A stretch of DNA of 34,211 nucleotides from Candidatus Gracilibacteria bacterium CG12_big_fil_rev_8_21_14_0_65_38_15 (GTDB lineage: Bacteria; Patescibacteriota; Gracilibacteria; BD1-5; UBA2023): positions 1-34,211 of the forward strand of contig PCUR01000001.1 in assembly GCA_002771035.1 (NCBI GenBank), in the 5' to 3' direction. The notes under the pieces were generated by a model. The model was not told the DNA's origin. It made no database searches and saw only the letters and a program-made list of their open reading frames with translations. Each line of letters starts with the position of its first letter. Within the stretch, counting starts at the first letter, position 1. Positions 8,742 to 17,725 of this stretch are shown in pieces. The translations under genes were made by a program, and so were the position numbers.

Positions 8742-11117
8742 TTAAGGCACTGAGTAGATTCCTCCACGGGAATAAAGTATTTTTTTATCGGGAGAAGTTA
8801 TTGATGGGAAAATAATATCACAGCTTCGTATCTGTGCGACGAAATCGGATGAATACGCACATGGACAACTCACACATTGCACGCTTCATTCTATCATTCC
8901 CGATGTTTTTATCTTGTCTGTGAGACAGAGATTATTTATAATAGTTTCATTAGAATTATATTCATTTACGACGGGGCATCCTTTATTGGAAGCCGGACCA
9001 AATACATCTGGACAAACATCTTGTATATTTCCAGTAGTATCATAGTCAAGTATTCAATCTTTATCCCTATCAAGATTTGGAATAATTATTACAGATAATT
9101 GAGCATAGGCAATATTCCCAGATGTATCACGTACTATGAATGACACAGGATAAACTCCTTCTTGCATAAAAGTATGCAGTGGATCTTTCAGTGTCGCATT
9201 TCCACCATCTCAGAAATTCCACTCATAACTATAGTTTCCATCTCATCCTGCTGTGGTAGAAAAAAATGGCATAGGAACACCTATTGTTCCATAAAGAGTA
9301 CTGGAAGAGGTTGTGAGCGGATTATCGGTTTTATTGGAAGGATTTGATGTAGTAGTGCCACCTGTATTTATGAGAGTATTATTATAATTTTGAACAAAAA
9401 CTTCTTGATAAACGGTAGTATTGAGATTATTTACATCCGTGATAATAAGTTTTACCGTCCATAAACCAGTTGATCAGAGATTATAATTATTTAAACAATT
9501 TCCATTTGCCAATTTCTGTTCACCCGTAATGCTATTGATAAATGTCCAATTATAGGTCAGAGGAGGTATAAGAGTTTCATTTGCATAGCCACCAAAATCA
9601 TAGATAGTTTGTGTATTATCTGGAAAAACAGTAACATTATCAGTAGGAGAACAATTTTGTTTTTCTGTATCAAATATCTTGATGATTCCTTGAATAGAAT
9701 CACTTGGAATACCGATTTGTGTAGAAATTCCATTAGCTTGTACAAAAACCTCTTGATACGCAGTAGAACTATGGCCAGTTGCATCAGAAGTAACCAGTTT
9801 TACACTCCATAAACCTGCAGATACCAGATCGAAGTTATCAAGATAACTCCCTGTTGCAAATTTCTGTTCACCAGTTACAGTATTGGTAAATGTCCAATTA
9901 TAGGTCAGAGGAGCTGAGAGAGTTCCTGTTGCATATCCTCCAAAATCATAGATTGTTTCTGTATTATCTGGAAAGGTGGTAATGTTGGGATTTTTAGAAG
10001 AAGATGTTTTATCTTTATCAAAAATCTTGATAATAGAAGCAAATGGATCATTGGAATTGTCGGGATTAGTAATCGGTGGTAGAGGATTATTATCTTTCAC
10101 AAAAACCTCTTGATACGCAGTAGAACTATGGCCAGTTGTATCAGAAGTAACCAGTTTTACACTCCATAAACCTGCAGATACCAGATCGAAATTATCGAGA
10201 CAACTTCCTGTTGCGGTTATCTGCTCATTAGTATTTACATTGGTAAATGTCCAATTATATGTAGCAGGAAGCGTCACACTTCCTGCTACATATCCTCCAA
10301 AATCATAAGTTGTTGCAGTGCTGTCTTGAAAAGTTGTAACTGCCTGAGATTCAGAACAATTCTTCTTATTTTTATCGAAAATCTTGATAATAGAACCGAA
10401 ATCCGCAGGCTCATGAGATTCTTTTACACTACACATATTGATGGCATAAATTTTTGAAGCCATTACAACAAATTCTTTTCTGGTAATATATTCATCTGGA
10501 AATATCTTTCCATCTTTATCTATAAAAATAAGTCCTGTCTGTACTGCTTTTTGTGCATAACCATACCAATACATATCAACATCCTGCATGATTACTTTTT
10601 TCATATAAGAACTATTGTTTTGAGTCTCATCCCAAAGTCCCGATTGACGCAAAAGTACAGCCGCAGCCTCTATTCTCGTAACATTATTTGCCGGACAAAA
10701 CGGTACTTCAGAAAAAGTCTTATCATCCTGACACTGGGTTTTTCCTGTGGCATCGAGGACATATCATCGGGCAATTTCTTTTTCCTTCGCATAGGAAATA
10801 CAGTAAAAATACTGATTTTTTTTCAGCACATCAACAAAAGGATTTGTATTATAATGAATAATATCTTCCACACTCGGAGTAATACATTTCTGACAACTTA
10901 CCCCTACAACTGTTCCAGCGAATTCATCACGAGGGAGGAGTCCGTTCGGATGAAACAAATGATTGGAATTATCGCTGATAATTCCAGCATTATACATATA
11001 TTTAAGATCTGTATAATATAAATCCTCTATTGAAACATCCGTAAAAGGAAGTTCCGACGCAGCCATGGAAAGAGACGGAAAAAAGAGAAAAAAGAAGAGA
11101 AAAAGTTTTTTAAACAT
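8742..11117 (-). CDS. Secreted S-layer-like protein with SLH domains and PKD-type repeats, 791 aa
   Basis: The start is the ATG at 11115-11117, giving a signal peptide MFKKLFLFFFLFFPSLSMAA. About three SLH-type segments follow (FTDVSIEDLYY..., a segment with NVTRIEAAAVLLRQ, and DVDMYWYGYAQKAVQTG). Then come three consecutive repeats of about 115 residues, each with IIKIFD, YDFGGY, YNWTF and LWSVKL. Next is a PKD domain (YEWNFGDGG) and a thrombospondin-type calcium-binding stretch (DRDKDGILDYD), ending in a Cys-rich tail. At least six UGA codons are Gly, among them FGDGG. SLH domains usually bind wall polysaccharide, so it is probably exposed on the cell surface. Copies of the repeat are nearly identical at DNA level, so the number may vary between strains. 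It ends at TAA 8742-8744. Confidence 0.85.
9742..9840 (-). repeat. Internal repeat of the surface-protein gene, copy 2
   Basis: Ninety-nine bases that differ from 10099-10197 at only three positions. They encode the end of one PKD-like unit (FDLVSAGLWSVKLVTSD and the following YQEVFV). Such high identity inside a coding region points to recent duplication or gene conversion. The third unit (around 9380-9480) is more diverged. Confidence 0.9.
10099..10197 (-). repeat. Internal repeat of the surface-protein gene, copy 1
   Basis: Nearly identical partner of 9742-9840 (three differences in 99 bases), in direct orientation and the same reading frame. Spacing of the two copies is 357 bases, or 119 codons, which sets the length of the protein repeat unit. 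Confidence 0.9.
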
Positions 11118-11190
11118 ATCGGAGCAATGGGAAGAAAATGTACCGTTTCCTGTATTATAATACAAAAGAGTTTAATAAACAAACAAAAAA

Positions 11191-12081
11191 TTATAAATCC
11201 AGTACCTGTATCTTCCAATCTCCTTTCGGGAGATTATTTCCAAGTATCCATTGATTCAGTTGTCTCACCATAGCGTAATCATATTTTTTCTCTTGGCACC
11301 AATCTTTGATATCGGAAACATCGGAAACCTCGACGATATGTATCTTTGGTTTTATAAAAACATCTCAGAGTTCATCCTTGTTAAATATCTTATACTTATT
11401 TTCCATCAGATATTTGATAGCGAGAATTCGGAAAACATATCGGGTCGTCTCTTCGTTCATATAGAGATCGTAATAGGAAGCAACTTTCTGATCATCGAGA
11501 GCACGCCTTAATCAATTCTCCCCCCGGTTATAAGCCGCTGCTACCAGTGTCCAATCATGGAAATCCTTATAGAGTTTCTGGAAATATGCAATAGCTGCAT
11601 CGGTTGCAAGTTCGAAATTATATCGTTCATCCACCGTATCTGTTACCTGTAAACCGTATTGTCTGGCGGTATCCGGAATGAATTGCCAGATTCCTCCAGC
11701 CCCCGCACTACTGAGGGATTCATTTCTAAGTCCACTTTCAGCAATGGCAAGATATTTAAAATCATCCGGAATTCCTGCGGCTTTAAGTTTTTTCTCTATA
11801 TACGGAATATAGAGCGGTTCTCGTTTATGATAGAGAACAAATTGATACATATTAAATCTTGTCACCGAAAGTTCTTTCTCAAATTTCTCGATATTATAGT
11901 AGTATTTCCCTTCAAAAGAGACTTTTTCTCCAGCAAAATTCACTTGAGAATAATTAATGACTTTCGAGAGATCTCCATAGTGTTGGACTTTTTCTCCCAC
12001 GAGAAAAAATACCCAAACACTTATAAGAAGGAAAAAGGTGGAAATAGTGAGAATAATACGATTCTTACTTATTCTGAGCAT
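11191..12081 (-). CDS. Lytic transglycosylase (SLT domain), membrane-anchored, 296 aa
   Basis: Peptidoglycan-cleaving enzyme of the SLT/MltD kind. One N-terminal membrane helix (about residues 9-28, IILTISTFFLLISVWVFFLV) anchors it. The catalytic domain has AIAESGLRNESLSSAGAGGIWQF with the catalytic glutamate of ESG, then TARQYGL and AAYNRGENGL. The glycine of AYNRGENG is UGA (11512-11514). A second UGA is in DELGDVF. The stop is TAA at 11191-11193. The C-terminal part ending in LPKGDWKIQV is not clearly a LysM domain. The gene lies 12 bases after tsaE and upstream of the SLH surface protein on the same strand, perhaps one transcript for wall growth and surface assembly. Confidence 0.88.
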
Positions 12082-12093
12082 AGTGTAACTATA

Positions 12094-12504
12094 TTAAACC
12101 AATAAGATATGTATTTCTCTCTCGTCTTCCTTGTTCGTTTTTAATATCTCGATGTCTATGGTCGGATCATATCTCCCTACGAGCAGTTCTGGCCATTCAA
12201 TAAGACAGATATTTTCGGGATTATCGAGTATTTCCTCACCTCCGATATTCACGAAATCATCATAAGACTGAAGACGATAGAGATCGAAATGATAGATATT
12301 CTGTCCATATTTGTTATAATATATATATGTCGGGCTTTTGACGGGAGTTTCAATTCCGAGAAGAGAAGACACGAGATATCGGGAAATAGTCGTTTTTCCT
12401 GCTCATAAATCCCCTCGGAGAAATATCCTATCTCCCCTCTTTGGATGGATAGGAAGTCAGGAAAAATCTTCTTTTTTGAGAGTATTTATGATATTTCTTT
12501 GCAT
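12094..12504 (-). CDS. tsaE: tRNA threonylcarbamoyladenosine biosynthesis ATPase TsaE, 136 aa
   Basis: Small P-loop ATPase that assists the TsaB-TsaD complex in making t6A at tRNA position 37. The P-loop GDLGAGKTT is present only when UGA is read as Gly, giving one of the conserved P-loop glycines. A second UGA is earlier in DFSGLP. Other family features are SPTYIYYN, IYHFDLYRL and CLIEWPELL. The start is the ATG at 12502-12504 (MQRNIINTLKKEDF) and the stop TAA 12094-12096; the length is normal for the family. It is divergent from the pilus genes that begin 75 bases away. Confidence 0.93.
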
Positions 12505-12578
12505 AATTTGCATTATATGAATTATTATGATAATATCAATCCTGTTGATGTTTCTTTAATATTTATTCATTATATACT

Positions 12579-13145
12579 ATGAAAACAACAGAATCAGTAG
12601 AACTTGAACAAGAAACAGAAGATAAAAAGTCTACTCCAAACACATTTTTTATCCTTTCTACTACCCTTTTTGCTATCATTTGTGCTGTTTCCATATTTCT
12701 CTTTTTTGAGAATATGAGCCTGAATGCCTCTATTGATGCAAATAAAAATGAGATTGCTACCTATGTAAGTAGTATAAATAAAATCAAGAGTGATAAAAAA
12801 GTTATCGCAGCAGAGCTTGTTACAAATAACAAATCATCTATTCTTGCTTCTATTCAAATGAGCGATGCACAGAAATATATAGATGAGGTTCTTACTATCT
12901 CCAGAAAATACAAATTGATTTTTTCCGGGTTCTCTTATGCAAACGGAAAAATCAATACTTCCGCCGTGTCTATCCCAGAAACGGTTCTCTTCGGAGATGA
13001 TGGAGTGAAAAAAGTATCTAATCTTGTGAGAGATTATCGAACAGGAACTGGATTACTCTTTAATCTTTCTCCAGTACTTTCCATCTCTGGTTACGAACAA
13101 AAACGTGCATTTTCTCTCGAATTTAATGTTGCTGGTGTAAAATAA
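12579..13145 (+). CDS. PilN-like type IV pilus assembly protein, 188 aa
   Basis: Bitopic membrane protein: a short cytoplasmic N-terminus, one membrane helix (about 24-43, FFILSTTLFAIICAVSIFLFF without the first residues), then a periplasmic coiled coil (about 45-75) and a small globular domain. This is the shape of PilN and PilO, and the position before a PilO-like gene and pilC suggests PilN. Sequence evidence for the family is weak; the call rests on topology and neighbours. No UGA codons. Confidence 0.6.
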   Translation: MKTTESVELEQETEDKKSTPNTFFILSTTLFAIICAVSIFLFFENMSLNASIDANKNEIATYVSSINKIKSDKKVIAAELVTNNKSSILASIQMSDAQKYIDEVLTISRKYKLIFSGFSYANGKINTSAVSIPETVLFGDDGVKKVSNLVRDYRTGTGLLFNLSPVLSISGYEQKRAFSLEFNVAGVK

Positions 13146-13184
13146 ATTCTCCAGAAAACCTTTATCTCTTATAAATTATCTCTT

Positions 13185-13736
13185 ATGCAAACAACTCTTC
13201 AAAACAAAGAAGACAACAGAAAACAGGTAATCTCACTTGTATTCCTCATCTGTAGTATTGTTATCGGTTTCTTTTTTACTCTGGATCAAGGATATGGTTA
13301 CATAGAAAAAAAAGATACGCTCGATGCAACAAAAAAAGAAGTAATCGAGAAAAAAACAATGCTTGAAGTATTGCAAAATACTACGAAAAATATCGAAAAC
13401 AGTGTGGAACTTCAGAATGATATTGCACGATACGGATCTGAATTTCGAGAAGATGCTATTATAGATAGTATTTTTACTCCTATCAATGGAGTAAATATCG
13501 CAAATATTTCCATGTCCAAAGGAGAAAAGACTCCGAACGGACTTTCTCTTGCAAATATTTCCCTCTTACTCAAGGCACAAGACAGAGCAACTCTTGGTAA
13601 TTATCTCAATTACCTTACGAGCAGTGAAACGAATAAGAAATCATATATTATCAAGAGTCTAAATTTTCCACTTGATACAACGAGAGATACTCCTATTTCT
13701 GTAAATCTAGAACTTAGTATGTACTATTTTGAATAA
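13185..13736 (+). CDS. PilO-like type IV pilus assembly protein, 183 aa
   Basis: An N-terminal membrane helix (about 14-34, around VISLVFLICSIVIGFFF) is followed by a coiled coil (about 38-80, rich in K and E) and a C-terminal ferredoxin-like-sized domain. This matches PilO topology, whose partner is PilN in the inner-membrane alignment complex between motor and secretin or wall. It lies 39 bases after the PilN-like gene and 19 bases before pilC, so the three are one operon. The identification is by topology and context. Confidence 0.6.
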   Translation: MQTTLQNKEDNRKQVISLVFLICSIVIGFFFTLDQGYGYIEKKDTLDATKKEVIEKKTMLEVLQNTTKNIENSVELQNDIARYGSEFREDAIIDSIFTPINGVNIANISMSKGEKTPNGLSLANISLLLKAQDRATLGNYLNYLTSSETNKKSYIIKSLNFPLDTTRDTPISVNLELSMYYFE

Positions 13737-13755
13737 TCATTAGCCTTTATCATTT

Positions 13756-14850
13756 ATGAAAACAGAAGCTATACAGGAAGTACGCGAAGTACGATTCTGG
13801 CATCGTATCAGTACCAAAGAAAAAGCCCTTTTCTACGAGCATCTTGCAAATATGGTAGATGGAGGAGTGACTGTTATCGCAGCACTTCATTCTTTTCTCG
13901 ATAAGAATAGGAATGTAAAAATGGAAGTGGAAATTATGAATCTCCTTGTTTTCGTGGAATCAGGAGACAGTTTCAGTATCGCTATGAAGAAACTTCCGAG
14001 TATTTTCGATAAAAGAGAGATTGCGATTATAGAAGCCGGGGAACAATCTGGTACTATGCAACGTTCTTTCGTGAGTCTCGCAAATGAACTCCGAAACCAG
14101 GAAGAACTCACGTCGAAAGTAAAAGGTGCTCTCACTTATCCATTCATTATTGTTCTTTTTCTCATCGGTGCTGTTATTACTATAATGACCTATATCATCC
14201 CGAAATTGGAACCGCTTTTTATGGATACTGGAGTAGAACTTCCTTTTGCGACGAAATCACTTATCTTCACGAGTCATTTCATTCAAGGAAATTTCCTCGC
14301 TATCGTCATTCTTGTGATTGTCGCTCTACTTTCTTTTCAGGCGTATTCAAAGAGTACTTTCGGACGACGTTCACTTGATATGCTCTATCTCAAGATGCCA
14401 GTGATTGGAGATGTCTACCGTAATTTTATTATTGTTCGTATTGCTTCAACTCTTTCTCTTCTTCTCGAGGCCGGTATTCCTATTATCCAGACTCTCGGAC
14501 TCACAGGAGAAGCAAGTAATAATGTTATTTTCCAAGAAAAAATAGAGAAAATTTCCAAGAAAGTGCAGAATGGAAAAAAAATAGCTGAAAGTATCGAGGA
14601 AGTCGATCCAAATTTTCAGGCATTTACACAGGATTTCTATCAGATTATTGCTGCTGGAGAACGCACTTCCACCATCAATAAAGTATGTAAGAAACTCGCT
14701 GCCCAGTACACTCGAGAAGTGGATAGTTCTATTAATGTACTCGTTCGATTCATCGAACCGATTGCTATTCTCGTAGCCGGAATGTTCGTTCTCTGGTTTG
14801 CATTCGGAATCTTCTCAGCAGTACTAAAGATTACAGAAACTGTAGGATAA
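13756..14850 (+). CDS. pilC: Type IV pilus inner-membrane platform protein PilC (GspF family), 364 aa
   Basis: Polytopic platform protein of type IV pili and type II secretion. It has two GspF/PilC domains: the first around residues 20-145 (LANMVDGGVTVIAALHSF, AIIEAGEQSGTM), the second around 220-345 (ASTLSLLLEAGIPIIQTL, IIAAGERTSTI). Membrane helices are at about 127-150, 177-200 and the C-terminus. The repeated EAGE/AAGE motifs with G and S/T nearby are characteristic. Slightly short of the usual 400. Last gene of the pilus operon, followed by a strong terminator. The ATPase and pilin genes are not in this window. Confidence 0.92.
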   Translation: MKTEAIQEVREVRFWHRISTKEKALFYEHLANMVDGGVTVIAALHSFLDKNRNVKMEVEIMNLLVFVESGDSFSIAMKKLPSIFDKREIAIIEAGEQSGTMQRSFVSLANELRNQEELTSKVKGALTYPFIIVLFLIGAVITIMTYIIPKLEPLFMDTGVELPFATKSLIFTSHFIQGNFLAIVILVIVALLSFQAYSKSTFGRRSLDMLYLKMPVIGDVYRNFIIVRIASTLSLLLEAGIPIIQTLGLTGEASNNVIFQEKIEKISKKVQNGKKIAESIEEVDPNFQAFTQDFYQIIAAGERTSTINKVCKKLAAQYTREVDSSINVLVRFIEPIAILVAGMFVLWFAFGIFSAVLKITETVG

Positions 14851-14861
14851 TAAAAAATCTA

Positions 14862-14901
14862 CCAAAAAAAATAATCCGCCCATGCGGATTATTTTTTTTG
14901 G
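14862..14901. terminator. Bidirectional terminator after pilC
   Basis: A perfect 18-bp inverted repeat (14862-14879 and 14884-14901) with loop CCAT. Its outer part is A-rich on the left and T-rich on the right. It ends the pilus operon and, on the other strand, the gene whose stop codon (14889-14891) lies inside the stem. Confidence 0.93.
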
Positions 14902-15473
14902 ATTTCATTTAGTACGTGTTTCGGTAACATCACCAGATCTCCGAGAAGTATAAGCAGAAATTTCACTATAGCGTGTGCTGAGTCAAGTGCACCAATAGTG
15001 ATTCCCGCAAGATCAATGACGATATTTTCACCGAGTTTGCTATCCTCCAGTTTCTTGATCCAAGGAAATTTGGAACTGAGGTAAATTGCTTTATCAACCG
15101 TATATTCCTTCGAAACATTCAATCGACTGATTTCGAGCTTGAGTTCCTGGAGTCAGGATTCTGCCACTCTTTCAATCTCTCGAAAGAGGTTCATAATATC
15201 CTGAAGTGCTTCATCTGAGATTTTTGCCCCTTCCAATTTCTTCTCTTTTTCAAGCTCTCCTCGAAGTCCTTCAAGCCCCTTCCCTACCTCGATACGGTGG
15301 ATAAGTGCAAGGATTTCTTTTTTTGTCATATGACTATTGAGACTCTTGAGAGTATCAACAATCTGATTCTCGAGATCCGTTTTCTCCTTGTTCTTGAGGA
15401 TACCTGCGTGTTGTTCGATAGAAACGGGTTTTTTAGCTATTTCTCCAATAGAATCCTTTTGTTCGTGGGACAT
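14889..15473 (-). CDS. Hypothetical protein with C-terminal hydrophobic segment, 194 aa
   Basis: I do not recognise the family. Residues about 20-110 are highly charged and likely helical or coiled (KNKEKTDLENQIVDTLKSL; GLRGELEKEKKLEG). Residues about 150-185 contain a hydrophobic stretch (IVIDLAGITIGALDSAHAIV, then FLLILLGDLVMLP) that could be one or two membrane helices. UGA at 15153-15155 is Gly between RVAES and LQELKLEI; without it the gene would look like two ORFs. It stops inside the terminator shared with pilC and lies 24 bases after the end of the TPR gene on the same strand order, so co-transcription is likely. Confidence 0.75.
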
Positions 15474-15497
15474 ATATGAGAATTAAGAAGTTAAAAA

Positions 15498-16934
15498 CTA
15501 ATGTATGCTTCCGCTTGCATTTATACTTCCACTTCCTGTGTTTTCCATCTTTTGTAGAAGTTCATCCGCCTGTTCTCCAAATACTCCATCTGGATCGATT
15601 TCTTTCGTAGATTGTATGTATTCTTTTGCAGAAGTATAGTTATTTTTTGCAAAATGCAATTTTGCGAGTCCGAGAAGAGTTATAGGATTTCGCGAATCCA
15701 AAGAAAATGCCTTATTTAAATCTTCCATTGCCCGATCTATATCATTATTCAGGAGATAAAGATTCCCGCGAAGAGCGTAGAGCGTATCGGAATCGCTGTA
15801 TTTTTCTATTCCTTCATTCACCCAGAGAAATCCTTTTGCAAGCTCGTTTCCTTCGATAGCGAGATGTGCTGCTATGACGAAATCGTTCTCGGTAACATCC
15901 TCTTCTTTGAGAAGATACCTAAAAATCTTGAACATTCCTTTTTTATCTCCGAGAATATAATAATTATAAAGAAGTCGGCGTTCGAGCTCTGTTTTCGGCA
16001 TATATCCATTCAGAACGGCCGTATTGAAATACAGATTGGACAGAGTATAATCCTCGAGATAATAATTCGTGAGCCCGAGAGTATAAGCAATAGTCGTATC
16101 TTTAGAATCAAATGTATAATATTTCCCCAGATAAGTATTTGCTTCTTTGTATTTTCCGAGTTCATAATTACAATACCCTGCTATCTTGTAAGCGATTTTA
16201 TAATCGGGACGTTTCTCGATTATTTCCGCAGCGATTTTCGCACCAGCGAGATACTGTTTAGACTCGAAAAAAGCACCGGCAAGAAGTATATTTCGATACT
16301 GAAAATCAGTACTGACTTTCATATACGTATCTATGATATTTTTCAATTTTGCAGTTGGTTCATAGCTTCCAGAGTAAGAATCCAGATTTATAACGCAATT
16401 ATGAATCCCAGTATAACAGGTTTCTATATACGAATAATAATCCGTTTCATCTTTTGAAATTCAGAATTTTTGAATCTCCGTACTTTTTACTCCAGTACTT
16501 TCATCGAACATTAATGCTGAAAGCATTTTTTTCTTTTCCTCTTCTTCTAGATCGACAAATGGAACTTTCTTATAATACCTGTATGCATTTTCAAAATTTT
16601 TGAGATCAAAATATACTCAAGCGATTTTTCGCTCAAGAACATGGTCTTCCTTGAGACGAAGATAGGCATTGAGATAATATTTAAGTGCCATTTCCTGATC
16701 ACTTTTAAGCGAAAAATAATCCCCTTTTCGGATAATGGACCGAAAATTTATACGACGTTTGGATTCATTCAACTTCTCTTCACGGGTCTGTCCCGTCTGA
16801 ACAAGTACCACTTGCTTTACTTCACTTCCTGTCGAACTTTGCATAGGTTTTTCTGTATTTTGAGCAGAAAATGGGAAAGTACAAGAAGAGAAGAGAAAGA
16901 GAGTAATGGGAATAAAGAGAGTTTTTTGTGACAT
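15498..16934 (-). CDS. TPR-repeat lipoprotein, 478 aa
   Basis: The N-terminus MSQKTLFIPITLFLFSSCTF has a lipoprotein signal with lipobox LFSSC, so it is probably anchored at the outer face of the membrane. The rest is largely TPR-like helical repeats, clearest near the C-terminus (AYKIAGYCNYELGKYKEANT, AYTLGLTNYYLEDY, YALRGNLYLLNNDIDRAMED, TLLGLAKLHFAKNNYTSAKE). It ends with a Ser/Gly-rich tail. Two UGA codons are Gly (16617-16619 and one in IQKFGISKD). I chose the ATG at 16932-16934 over an in-frame TTG two codons earlier. The partner is unknown; a scaffold role for the pilus or cell envelope is possible from the neighbours. Confidence 0.82.
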
Positions 16935-17017
16935 ACGCAAGTGAAGAAAATAACTGATGACGAGTATATAGAAAAGAGCTATTTTGTCACGTATAATTTG
17001 TTTTTCCTCAACAAAAC

Positions 17018-17045
17018 TTGAAATCAGGAAAAATTATACGATAAT
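17018..17045 (+). promoter_or_regulatory. Candidate sigma-70 promoter for the collar-like gene
   Basis: TTGAAA (17018-17023), a 16-base spacer and GATAAT (17040-17045), with the ATG at 17077. The same 142-base divergent gap carries an imperfect inverted repeat, 16990-17008 against 17026-17040, each arm containing TATAAT on opposite strands. It may serve both this gene and the TPR gene. Confidence 0.45.
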
Positions 17046-17076
17046 AGCATTAATTTAATTTCTTATTTTTCTTTGC

Positions 17077-17667
17077 ATGAACTTGCACGATTTTAAAAAA
17101 TCTATCTATTCAGCACTTGTATTCTTCGGAACTCTTGCGATACTTTCAGTTGGATATGCTGCATTTTTAACCATCAATTCTAGCGAATATATTTCAGGAG
17201 CTCCACTTACATGAACTCTCTTTGGGAAAGTTGTAAGTAATCTTACTGATCTCAATACACGACTTTCAAATGCAGAAACAAACGGTGGAATCGTGCCAAC
17301 AGGAGCTATTATGGCTTTTAATCTCACAACCTGCCCAACAGGATGGACAGAATATACCCAAGCAAGAGGAAGGTTTCTCAGAGGACTCGATAGTGGAGCA
17401 GGAAATGATCCTGATTGTGCTACAAGAACAGGAGGGTGTACAGTTGGAAGTACACAAGGAGATGAATTAAAAAGTCATACGCACACACTTTCTGAAGTTT
17501 GGGATAATTCGCTTCAAACTTCCGATTCACCATATCCTCCAACAGGCTACCCTATCGCATCTGATGGCTGAAATGCAGGAATATCCTGATGATCTAATAT
17601 AGTACCAACATGATGAAATGAAACCCGTCCAAAAAATGTTATGGTGTTATATTGTAGCAAGAACTAA
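17077..17667 (+). CDS. Membrane-anchored phage tail-collar-like protein, 196 aa
   Basis: One N-terminal membrane helix (about 13-32, LVFFGTLAILSVGYAAF) precedes a short linker (VVSNLTDLNTRLSNAE) and a tail-collar-like domain. That domain has VPTGAIMAFN, CPTGWTEYTQARGRFLRG, SHTHTLSE, and the typical end TGGNETRPKNVMVLYC. Six glycines are encoded by UGA (17212-17214 region, then DGGN, SGGS twice and TGGN twice). Under the standard code the gene is cut exactly through the most conserved C-terminal motif. Collar domains are best known from phage fibres; here the single helix and lack of phage neighbours suggest a cell-surface or pilus-associated adhesin. That role is inference. The stop is TAA at 17665-17667. 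Confidence 0.85.
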
Positions 17668-17671
17668 TACT

Positions 17672-17712
17672 AAATAATCCTTTGGATTTCTTATAAATCC
17701 AAAGGATTATTT
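17672..17712. terminator. Bidirectional terminator between collar-like gene and aspS
   Basis: A perfect 18-bp inverted repeat (17672-17689 and 17695-17712) with loop CTTAT, A-rich at its left foot and T-rich at its right foot. It serves the two convergent genes on its flanks. Confidence 0.93.
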
Positions 17713-17725
17713 TTAATTAATTTTA

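Noticed and set aside
9474-10400. CRISPR-like repetition
   Set aside because: The repeats are about 100 bases, coding and few; they are protein domain repeats.
17077-17667. Prophage remnant
   Set aside because: Only the collar-like domain is phage-like; there are no structural, lysis or integration genes near it.
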